DNA from: Candidatus Magnetominusculus sp. LBB02 | Lineage (GTDB): Bacteria > Nitrospirota > Thermodesulfovibrionia > Thermodesulfovibrionales > Magnetobacteriaceae | Length of the DNA: 45,272 nt | Assembly (NCBI GenBank): GCA_022321325.1 | Contig: JAKOEO010000004.1 | Coordinates: 42,350-87,621 of the forward strand | Reading direction: 5' to 3' | Shown here: positions 1-7,874 of the stretch, in pieces | Position numbering within the stretch: position 1 is the stretch's first letter | Layout of the letters: the number at the start of each line of letters is the position of its first letter | The notes under the pieces: model-generated | Database searches by the model: none | Told to the model about the DNA's origin: nothing | The model's input: only the letters and a program-made list of their open reading frames with translations | Made by a program: the position numbers and the translations under genes

Positions 1-2166
1 GGCAAGGTTGTTGCAGGTCAGGGCGACATAAGGCAAGTAAGCGTCAGGGTGTTTTTCAGCAAGTGTTCTGTATAACTGAAGCGCCTCTTCGTAAAGCGGC
101 TTAGCCGCGTTCAAATCGCCCATGACCGAAAGCAGGTTGGCAAGGCTGCCACTGGTTGTGGCAACATGGGGTTGATAATTGGCAGGGTCTGTTTCGGCTT
201 TCTTTCTTGCTATTTCAATAGCGATTTTCAAATACTTGATACTATCGCCCCACATCCGCTCTATCTGCCAAAATCCAGTGAGATTAATAGTATTTCCTAT
301 GTACAAGTCAGGGTTGTCTTCATTTGCAAGCAGCAGATTAAGAAACTCAATCAGATGCCCATGCTCGTGTTCCAATCGTTTCAAATTGTTCACGCGTTTT
401 ACGTCATCGCTTGAATATTTATTAACAAAATTATCCCAATATGCAATAAAGGCAGCCTCTATTTGAGGTTTACCCTTATCTCTATTAAGCAATTCCTTCG
501 CGTACTGACGCACGATTGGCAGGAAGCTCCATCTGCCGTCAGCAAAACTTATCAGCGAAGACCTTTGTATATCTATTAAAATGGGTCTTAGTGATTTAGG
601 CTTGCCATTTTTATTAAATAATAAGTCATAACACCCGTCAACCAACGATACCTCAAAGCCGTTTGCGAAGAGCGATAGGGCGCGAAATAACCTTTGAGCG
701 GGTTTCTTTAATTTTTTATAAGACCAATTAAAACACGCCTCCACGCTTAAGTGCTTGTCCTGATATAGCTGACCAACACTTATATTCTTATCTATCGCCA
801 TCAGCTCGAAAGATTTCCTTAACGACGCCGCCGCCTCTTTCCATGAATATGAACCCATCCAACCGGCCACTAACTCTATGGCAAGCGGCAGGCCGCTTGT
901 TATCTCCAGTACGGCGTTCACATACTCCGCATCGTCCAAAGACACGTCCCAATTATTCATCCCGCGCAAGAGCCGTACACGCGCCTCAAGCAATTTATAC
1001 GAATCTGACGATTTGAGGAAATCAACTAAATATTCTTTTTTCCTATCGCCCGCCTTGAGTTCAAAGGGATTTAACTCTATCACCTTTTCAATACTGGCAA
1101 CACCGGCTTCCCGTCTTGAGGTCAGCAATATTCTTAAACCATTTATGCCTGTAAGCGCGGTTGTCACACGCCTTCCCACCGCGTCATTAACGCTCTCGTA
1201 ATTGTCGAAAAGTAAAAGAATGGGTTTATTCTGGCAGTTTCCCTTAATGGCCGTTGTCAGCTCATTGAGATTTTTTACTTTGCCTTTTGGTAATTCCATG
1301 GTCTCGGCAACCAATCCAACGATTTGCTGCTCATCAGCCTTGTCATCAAGCCTGTCCATGGCAATAAAGAATAAATCATATTCTCGATCAACACCATTGC
1401 ATGTCGCTATAGCAACAGCGGTCTTCCCGACCCCGCCTGTCCCGCATATTGTAACAAGCCTGTGTTGTTTAATGTAATTCTTTAAATCTGTAATAAAATC
1501 ATCCCGCCCAATAACAGCTTTTTGATCATACATCGTTGGGTAGTTAAAGCAATTGTCATGCGGCGGCTTAGGGCCAAGTTGGTGTCCTTCCCACGTAAGT
1601 TCATATATTTCTTCATGATCGTCTATCCCCTTGAGTTTCCTTTTTCCCCAGTGATGAAATTTAAAATCCGGAAGGCTGCCGACCCCGTATTTTACAGCGC
1701 CTGAGAATAGTACCTGACTGCCTTCTGCGATTGTTTCAACTCGTGACGCCAAGTTTACATCGTGACCCACATAGTCTGTAATCTTGCCATCAGTAATAAC
1801 AGGTTTGGCAGTCCCCATGTGAAACCCTATTCGTACCTTCAGAGGTTTATTATCGTCTGCGGGATTTTTTATTGAAGCATTCTCAAGACCATTAATAATG
1901 CACGCCGCGGCTCTTACTGCGTCATGGGGGTATTCAAAAACGGCCATAAAGCTGTCGCCGATGGTTTTAACTTCACAACCTTTATTATCATCCAGACATC
2001 GCCTGATAATCTCATCGTGAGGTTCCCTTACTGTATCAACATAGATTTTGTCGCCAATGTCATTACCGTTCTTAGTTTTCAAAAAATCACAAATTGCCGT
2101 ACTTCCTACAATATCGGTAAACATTATTGTTATAACGCCACATGGTAATTCCTTCATAGCGGCCAT
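1..2166 (-). CDS. Class III adenylate/guanylate cyclase fused to STAND (NB-ARC-like) ATPase and TPR region; C-terminus truncated by window edge
   Basis: Manual translation from ATG at 2166 is open to position 1: MAAMKELPCGVITIMFTDIVGSTAI...EVKTIGDSFMAVFEYP...DYVGHDVNLASRVE (cyclase), then VTICGTGGVGKTAVAIAT (Walker A), LLLFDNYE (Walker B-like), LLTSRR, GLPLAIEL, then TPR-like repeats. Absent from the ORF track because no stop lies inside the window. Confidence 0.9.
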   Translation of the reverse strand, partial: MAAMKELPCGVITIMFTDIVGSTAICDFLKTKNGNDIGDKIYVDTVREPHDEIIRRCLDDNKGCEVKTIGDSFMAVFEYPHDAVRAAACIINGLENASIKNPADDNKPLKVRIGFHMGTAKPVITDGKITDYVGHDVNLASRVETIAEGSQVLFSGAVKYGVGSLPDFKFHHWGKRKLKGIDDHEEIYELTWEGHQLGPKPPHDNCFNYPTMYDQKAVIGRDDFITDLKNYIKQHRLVTICGTGGVGKTAVAIATCNGVDREYDLFFIAMDRLDDKADEQQIVGLVAETMELPKGKVKNLNELTTAIKGNCQNKPILLLFDNYESVNDAVGRRVTTALTGINGLRILLTSRREAGVASIEKVIELNPFELKAGDRKKEYLVDFLKSSDSYKLLEARVRLLRGMNNWDVSLDDAEYVNAVLEITSGLPLAIELVAGWMGSYSWKEAAASLRKSFELMAIDKNISVGQLYQDKHLSVEACFNWSYKKLKKPAQRLFRALSLFANGFEVSLVDGCYDLLFNKNGKPKSLRPILIDIQRSSLISFADGRWSFLPIVRQYAKELLNRDKGKPQIEAAFIAYWDNFVNKYSSDDVKRVNNLKRLEHEHGHLIEFLNLLLANEDNPDLYIGNTINLTGFWQIERMWGDSIKYLKIAIEIARKKAETDPANYQPHVATTSGSLANLLSVMGDLNAAKPLYEEALQLYRTLAEKHPDAYLPYVALTCNNLA

Positions 2167-2367
2167 GAATTGTCACCTCATAAATTGACTTGTAATATGA
2201 ATCTTAACAATATTATATTCAGAAAGTATAGATATTTTAACAGGAAAAATGAAAGCGGCCTTTTTGACATTATTATGAAAGCGGCCTTTATGAATTATAT
2301 TAATCACGTTACGTCACTCCACGACATTTCTAACTGAACTTAGCAGGAAGGAATATTGAATCAGTCC

Positions 2368-2430
2368 GTCATTCCAGCCCTCTATTTTGTCATTACGGCC
2401 CTCTATTTTGTCATTACGGCCCTCTATTTT
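2368..2430. repeat. 21-bp tandem repeat, 3 copies (GTCATTacGGCCCTCTATTTT)
   Basis: Copies start at 2368, 2389 and 2410; the next GTCATT at 2431 begins the 74-bp palindrome. Confidence 0.93.
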
Positions 2431-2504
2431 GTCATTCCGGCTTGTCCGGAATCTGCCTCAGCACATCCACAAGCCAAATAAGATTCCGGACAAGCCGGAA
2501 TGAC
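2431..2504 (+). repeat. 74-bp REP/MITE-like palindromic element, copy 1 (23-bp perfect inverted repeats, 28-nt loop)
   Basis: GTCATTCCGGCTTGTCCGGAATC - 28 nt - GATTCCGGACAAGCCGGAATGAC; the arms are exact reverse complements. Confidence 0.93.
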
Positions 2505-2556
2505 GACAGAAGGAATGACGACAGAAGGAATGACGACAGAAGGAATGACGACAGAA
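2497..2556. repeat. 15-bp tandem repeat, 4 copies (GGAATGACGACAGAA)
   Basis: Copies start at 2497, 2512, 2527 and 2542; the first overlaps the right end of the palindrome. Confidence 0.93.
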
Positions 2557-2608
2557 GGGTGACGACAATTTTTTTGTCGTGGAATAAGCCCCGTTACAGC
2601 AAATATTA

Positions 2609-5218
2609 CTAACTTACAAAGCGTTCTCTTACTACGGCAAGCTCCTCTTCTGTTGTGGTAACTGTTCCACGTAGTTTTTCCTCCAGAATGGCCTTGAATA
2701 TTTCTGAGTATATCGGGCCTGGGGCAATTCCCAGTGCCTTGAGGTGGCCGCCGCTTATTTCTGGCTTCATTGCCCTGTGCTGCGTCAAATATAGCGATAT
2801 CGCCTTTTTTTTGTCATCGCTTTCCGAGATGGACATCAGGAAAATCACCGCCTCTAATGATGCACCCGCCATGTGGCGATATACAGAGACAGGGTCATGA
2901 TAATTGAATGGCTCTTTGAGTTTGGCTAATGCTGTGAGTATATTTCTCTTAATTGTCTCAGGCGTTGAGAGCCTCAATAGGGCCTGCTCACGGGTGTCTG
3001 CACTAAGACGCGCCATCAGCGCCATTAGATATAATGCCCCGACATCTATCCTGTCCTCTCTGAAAAGTAAGTTATACCACGAAACCGTCTCCCGCACGCG
3101 CTCTAATATCTTTACCTGTTCCCTCGAAAAAATGAGATGGCCATGTATCGCCCTAAGAAGCCCTAACTCATCAAGTCTTTTTAATGCCTTAGCCGGGTCG
3201 GCCTCAAGAAAGATAAGCATAAGCTCATCGTAGAGGCGCGCGCCTGAGAGTTTCTCAAACAGGTCAAGGCGTATAGCAGTCTTTATCAGCTTTTCAGTGT
3301 GTCTGCTTATTCTGAAATCAAAACGCTCTGAAAACCTGACCGCACGAAACGCACGCGTAGGGTCCTCTATGAAGCTAAGATTGTGGAGGACGCGTACGGT
3401 CTTCTCTTTCAGGTCGCGCTGTGCGCCAAAGAAGTCTATCAGCCGTCCGAAATCCCTCTTATTCAGATACACGGCAAGCGTATTAATCGTAAAGTCACGC
3501 CTGTATAAATCCTTCTTTATCGAGGACATCTCCACCTGTGGCAGCGCCGCCGGACTTTCATAATATTCAGTGCGCGCCGTAGCTATGTCAATTGAGAAAT
3601 CGCCGCACTGCAATAAGTTAATATCAGATATCTTAGCGGTTTGAAACCTTTCATGTACCTTGAGTTTGCCGCCTAAGACCGCTGCAAGGGCCGAGGCAAA
3701 TTCTATTCCACTGCCTTCGATGACTATGTCTATATCGAGATTCTGCTCGCCTCTAAGTAAATCGCGCACTGAACCGCCTACAAGATAGGCCGAGACGCCG
3801 GTCTGCTCTGCCGCCTCTGCCGCCTTCAGAAGTATCTGATACACATATGCAGGGAAGCGCTCCCGCATGATTGAGGCAACATTTCGGCCTACGGGATGTT
3901 TACTCTCGTGCGATATCTGGCCGGCTCTTCTAAGCTGCCCCTCATAGAGGGAGCGCAGCAGGTCTGTCCTTGTAATCGCCCCTATTATCATGTTGTCATC
4001 TATGACCGGCAAAAAACGCTGGTTATTTTCCACCATTGCGGCCTCAACCTCCGCTATGGCAGCCTCTGGAGGTTTCGTAATGGCGTCGGTTGTAATGAAA
4101 TCATCTATTTTGCTTGCCCTGAAGCCGTGAAAGAGAGCCTTTTCAACAATTTCTCTGGATATTATGCCGACATACTGGCGGCCATTTTTTACTACGGGCA
4201 GCACGTTTATCTCATATTTGGTCAATAACGCCTCGGCATCTTTGATAGTTGAGTCAAGGGCAGTTGTGATAACAGGACTTGTCATAACGTCCTTTGCCGC
4301 CTTCTCCGGCCTGATTATCTCATGCAGACGTTTAACAACTATTTCCTTGACAATCTCTACGAGTGGCTCTGCAACTGTGGCCGATGCCGCAGATGGGTGT
4401 CCTCCGCCATTGAAATATCGCATGAGTTCGGCTATGTCCAGCCCGTATGCCCTCGACCTTCCTATAAGCATAGTCTTACCGGCCATGTTCAGTATCAACA
4501 CGACGGCGTCAATGTCATCCATGTCCATAATCGCATGAGCTAAGAATGCCGCATCCCCTGCAAAATTTTCCCGCACTGCCGCCCCTATCTTTACCCTGAC
4601 GCCGTGAACCACTAAGTCGGCAAGCGAGGCAAGGAGTTCATTTAATAGCTCAAGGTCGTCTCTGCTAAGCTGCGGACGTATGAATGTGGATACGATGTTG
4701 AGGTCTGCCCCGCGTTTCAGAAGATAGGCCGCCGCAAGCATGTCCCTTTCAGTGGTCGAGGAGAAACGCATCGAGCCGGTCTCCTCATATATACCAAGGC
4801 ACAAAATGGTGGCCTCTATCGGGGTAATCGGTATGTTCTTTGAGCGCAATATCTCGGTCAGAATGGTTGCCGTTGCCCCAATCGGCTCAACTGAGCAAAG
4901 CGTTCCCTCAATATCGCCGGGACGATGCGCATGGTGGTCGTATAAGAATGTCTGAAGCCCCTTCTTCCCTATAAGCTGCTTGAAATCTCCAATCCTCTCA
5001 GGGTCTTTCGTGTCGCAGATAATAAGGCGGGAAACATGGGACATGTCAATGTCCTTGACCTTGGAGATTTCTACAGGAAACGCTTTAAGAAACTCTCTGA
5101 GCGGCCTTTCCTGTGAGCCGGGAAAGACAATAACGGCGCCGGGGAATAGCTTAGCTGCCGCAACCATAGAGGATAGACAATCAAAGTCGGCGTTGTTATG
5201 GCATATGATAACGTCCAT
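2609..5218 (-). CDS. A-adding-type tRNA nucleotidyltransferase/poly(A) polymerase family with N-terminal DHH/DHHA1 and two CBS domains
   Basis: 869 aa: MDVIICHNNADFDCLSSMVAA...DHHAHRPGD...GGGHPSAAS (DHH/DHHA1), tandem CBS (DVMTSPVITTALDSTI...), then AYLVGGSVRDLLRGEQNLDIDIVIEG (nucleotidyltransferase) and RRDFTINTLAV. Confidence 0.93.
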   Translation of the reverse strand: MDVIICHNNADFDCLSSMVAAAKLFPGAVIVFPGSQERPLREFLKAFPVEISKVKDIDMSHVSRLIICDTKDPERIGDFKQLIGKKGLQTFLYDHHAHRPGDIEGTLCSVEPIGATATILTEILRSKNIPITPIEATILCLGIYEETGSMRFSSTTERDMLAAAYLLKRGADLNIVSTFIRPQLSRDDLELLNELLASLADLVVHGVRVKIGAAVRENFAGDAAFLAHAIMDMDDIDAVVLILNMAGKTMLIGRSRAYGLDIAELMRYFNGGGHPSAASATVAEPLVEIVKEIVVKRLHEIIRPEKAAKDVMTSPVITTALDSTIKDAEALLTKYEINVLPVVKNGRQYVGIISREIVEKALFHGFRASKIDDFITTDAITKPPEAAIAEVEAAMVENNQRFLPVIDDNMIIGAITRTDLLRSLYEGQLRRAGQISHESKHPVGRNVASIMRERFPAYVYQILLKAAEAAEQTGVSAYLVGGSVRDLLRGEQNLDIDIVIEGSGIEFASALAAVLGGKLKVHERFQTAKISDINLLQCGDFSIDIATARTEYYESPAALPQVEMSSIKKDLYRRDFTINTLAVYLNKRDFGRLIDFFGAQRDLKEKTVRVLHNLSFIEDPTRAFRAVRFSERFDFRISRHTEKLIKTAIRLDLFEKLSGARLYDELMLIFLEADPAKALKRLDELGLLRAIHGHLIFSREQVKILERVRETVSWYNLLFREDRIDVGALYLMALMARLSADTREQALLRLSTPETIKRNILTALAKLKEPFNYHDPVSVYRHMAGASLEAVIFLMSISESDDKKKAISLYLTQHRAMKPEISGGHLKALGIAPGPIYSEIFKAILEEKLRGTVTTTEEELAVVRERFVS

Positions 5219-5231
5219 TGCCGCGCTTACA

Positions 5232-6830
5232 TCAGGTGGTCTTTTTGTTTATATAGGCCTGTTGGACAATGCTTAACACATTGCTTACCAGCCAATAGAG
5301 TACCAGCCCCGATGGGAAACTCAAAAACATAAATGTAAAGATAATAGGCATAAACATCATTACCTTCGCCTGAGCCGGGTCCATCGTAGTAGGGGTCATC
5401 TTCTGCTGAAGGAACATCGTGCCGCCCATGATAATGGGAAGCACATAGTGCGGGTCCTTAGCGGACAGGTCGGTTATCCAGAGCATAAACGGCGCGCCCC
5501 GCAGTTCAATTGAAACAAGCAGCACCTTATAGAGGGCAAAGAACACGGGAATCTGCACAAGCATCGGCAGACAGCCGCCCATCGGGTTTACCTTGTGTTT
5601 CTTATAGAGGGCCATCAGCTCCTGCTGCATACGCTGTGGGTCTTTCTTGTATTTTTCTCTGATTTCGTTCATCAGAGGCTGCACCTTCTGGAGCTTCTTC
5701 ATCGAGGACTGCCCTTTGCTTATGAGAGGGATAAAAGGAATCCTTATGATAAGTGTAAGCAATATTATAGACCAGCCGTAGTTGCCTATGAATTTGTTAA
5801 TAAACATCAGCAGCCAGAAAATCGGCCTTGCGATGATGGAGAAAAAGCCGAAGTCAACAATATGCTCGAACGAGGCGTTGATGGATTTCAGGTCATCGTA
5901 TTTCTTTGGGCCGACATAGAAGACGAACTCTGAGGTACCGGGGGCTGTCTTAATGGCGCCGATGATTGATTTATCGCCGTTATGATTCCACATCTGCGCG
6001 CCCTTAACCGCAGTAACCGGCGCAATGGCGTCGAAGAAATACTTGTTCTCCTGGGCAATCCATTTGATATTGCCGTCGTAGAGCTTTATGCCGTCAAGCG
6101 CCTTATCCGTTTTGAGTTCTATCCTTTCCATATCTTTCAGAATTACCGGGCCGTTATGGGCGCCGTAGCTGTCAGCCCCCTCTGAGCTGAAATCGCTGCC
6201 GGGCGTGATATAGTAGTCGTCAATACCGGCGGTCTCATCCTTTAAGGCAATCTTATAGCTGTTGCCGTAAAACGTGTATGTCCTCTTTATATGAATATCA
6301 TTGTAATCGAAAGTAAAGACGACCTGGCCTGTCTCCTGCCCTGTAATTGTAACAGTGCCTGGGGATGAGGTATTAAAGGCGGCCTTCATAAAATTAAACT
6401 CAGGGCTATTGCCGGAGGAAAGGGCCGGGACCTTTGCATTTTTATCTATAAGATATACCTCTGTGCCGTTTTTATCCTTGTAGTCTTTGAGTTTAAAGGA
6501 TTTGATAACGCCGCCGGAGCTTGACAGGACGGCAGTATAGAGCTGTGTGTCAATCTTAATTGTCTTTGCCTCGGCAGATGCCGTGGGAATGGCAGCCGGC
6601 ACTGCGGCCTTTGAGGCGGCTGCAGGAGGTGCGGCGGTCTCTGCCGCTACGGGGACAGCTTGGTCTGTCTTTTGCGGGGCTGCGGCTGCGGGCTTGGTGA
6701 TATTGTCTTTGGCGGCTGCCAGCTTTGCAGCCTTTGCGGCTTCATTCATCTTAGGGGTAACGTAAAAATACTGGTACAGCATCAGAACAGACAGCGATAG
6801 TACGATTGCAATGATTGCCCTTTTTTCCAT
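5232..6830 (-). CDS. yidC: Membrane protein insertase YidC
   Basis: 532 aa: MEKRAIIAIVLSLSVLMLYQYF, large periplasmic domain, GNYGWSIILLTLIIRIPFIPLISKGQSSMKKLQKVQP...NPMGGCLPMLVQIPVFFALYKVL. Confidence 0.98.
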   Translation of the reverse strand: MEKRAIIAIVLSLSVLMLYQYFYVTPKMNEAAKAAKLAAAKDNITKPAAAAPQKTDQAVPVAAETAAPPAAASKAAVPAAIPTASAEAKTIKIDTQLYTAVLSSSGGVIKSFKLKDYKDKNGTEVYLIDKNAKVPALSSGNSPEFNFMKAAFNTSSPGTVTITGQETGQVVFTFDYNDIHIKRTYTFYGNSYKIALKDETAGIDDYYITPGSDFSSEGADSYGAHNGPVILKDMERIELKTDKALDGIKLYDGNIKWIAQENKYFFDAIAPVTAVKGAQMWNHNGDKSIIGAIKTAPGTSEFVFYVGPKKYDDLKSINASFEHIVDFGFFSIIARPIFWLLMFINKFIGNYGWSIILLTLIIRIPFIPLISKGQSSMKKLQKVQPLMNEIREKYKKDPQRMQQELMALYKKHKVNPMGGCLPMLVQIPVFFALYKVLLVSIELRGAPFMLWITDLSAKDPHYVLPIIMGGTMFLQQKMTPTTMDPAQAKVMMFMPIIFTFMFLSFPSGLVLYWLVSNVLSIVQQAYINKKTT

Positions 6831-6895
6831 AGCTACACAATTAACCTTAAATTCATATTTTTGATACCTGAGTAAATGTCCTCCTAATAGAAGAA

Positions 6896-7105
6896 CTATT
6901 TAACGGGGTCATAACCGCCTTCGCTGAAAGGATGACATCTTAGAAGCCTTCTGGCGGCCATAGCAGAGCCTTTCAATGCGCCATATTTGCCGACTGCCGC
7001 CGCGGCATATTCAGAACACGATGGGGCAAACCGGCAGCTCTGCGGCAAAAACGGCGAAAGCGCCGCTTTATAAAGCCATATAGAGTAGATTATTATCTTT
7101 TTCAT
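6896..7105 (-). CDS. yidD: Membrane protein insertion efficiency factor YidD (69 aa)
   Basis: [69 protein letters not shown]. The start is trimmed from the 155-aa ORF-track entry to ATG at 7105. Confidence 0.96.
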   Translation of the reverse strand: MKKIIIYSIWLYKAALSPFLPQSCRFAPSCSEYAAAAVGKYGALKGSAMAARRLLRCHPFSEGGYDPVK

Positions 7106-7106
7106 C

Positions 7107-7493
7107 CTAAGTTGTTCTAAGCGGCTGCCGTGTTTCAAGCGGCTGCCGGGTTTTGAGCCTATCAAGGTGTCTTTCGACCACAGCCCCCAATTCTTTACGA
7201 ATATCTCCGTATGAGGCTGGAGGGGTCGCAGGCCCGGCAAGCAGCACAACATCCAACGCAAAAGCGCAAGCGCTAAGCGCTGGAATATTTCTCGCTGCTT
7301 CACGAAACAGGCGCTTAACCCTGTTTCTGACAACCGCGTTGCCGACCCGCTTGCTAACGACAAGGCCGACCCTCACGCCGCGCTTTTTACCGTTTGAGAT
7401 ATAAACGCCAAGGTGAGCGGCCTTATACCGCCTGCCGTTATGGAATACATACTTGAACTCAAAACTCTTCTTAAGGCTTTCTAATGTGCTCAG
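7107..7493 (-). CDS. rnpA: Ribonuclease P protein component; start uncertain (non-ATG/GTG/TTG, CTG proposed)
   Basis: [27 protein letters not shown] (RnpA RNR region). Frame remains open upstream: [46 protein letters not shown]. The first GTG (7376) would remove the conserved N-terminus. Confidence 0.85.
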   Translation of the reverse strand: MSTLESLKKSFEFKYVFHNGRRYKAAHLGVYISNGKKRGVRVGLVVSKRVGNAVVRNRVKRLFREAARNIPALSACAFALDVVLLAGPATPPASYGDIRKELGAVVERHLDRLKTRQPLETRQPLRTT

Positions 7494-7633
7494 GCGCTTA
7501 GTGTCTTGCGTCCCTTTGCCCTCCTGCGATTAATCAGCTTGCGTCCAGCCTTTGTGCTCATGCGATGCAAAAAACCGTGTTTGCGTCTCCTCTTAATCTT
7601 ATGAGGATGATACGTTGTGTAAGATCCACCCAT
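7490..7633 (-). CDS. rpmH: 50S ribosomal protein L34 (47 aa)
   Basis: [47 protein letters not shown]; missed by the ORF track because it is short. Confidence 0.97.
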   Translation of the reverse strand: MGGSYTTYHPHKIKRRRKHGFLHRMSTKAGRKLINRRRAKGRKTLSA

Positions 7634-7874
7634 AGTCTGTTCCTTTGGCTATCGTTATTTTAAAAAACTATATTATAAACGCTTTCTAATCTTTTGTCAA
7701 GGAAATAAACAGCAATTTCTGATAAGACGAAAGAACGATGGCGGGCAAGGGAGGCAGGTTGAGTTTGACGCAATCCAGTCAACAATGGTATTGTTCTCGT
7801 CAGGTTGACCCCTGACTACAGAGTAATGATGCTGATGAGCTGGATTTTTTAGAATAATAGAGTAAACGGCATAT

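Noticed and set aside
878-2148. Several plus-strand ORFs of 60-107 aa
   Set aside because: They lie antisense to the cyclase/STAND gene, which is open over the whole stretch.
2368-2556. CRISPR array
   Set aside because: Units are 15 or 21 bp and head-to-tail with no unique spacers; no cas genes nearby.
2562-2580. Rho-independent terminator (ACGACAA-T5-TTGTCGT hairpin)
   Set aside because: The stem is only 7 bp and AT-containing, the T run is in the loop rather than after the stem, and the sequence is part of the repeat block.
7106-7363. N-terminal half of the 155-aa ORF-track entry containing YidD
   Set aside because: Out-of-frame read-through of rnpA; YidD homology begins only at MKKIIIYS (7105).
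7640-7870. oriC upstream of rpmH
   Set aside because: No dnaA gene and no DnaA-box cluster seen in this gap, despite the rpmH-rnpA-yidD-yidC order.
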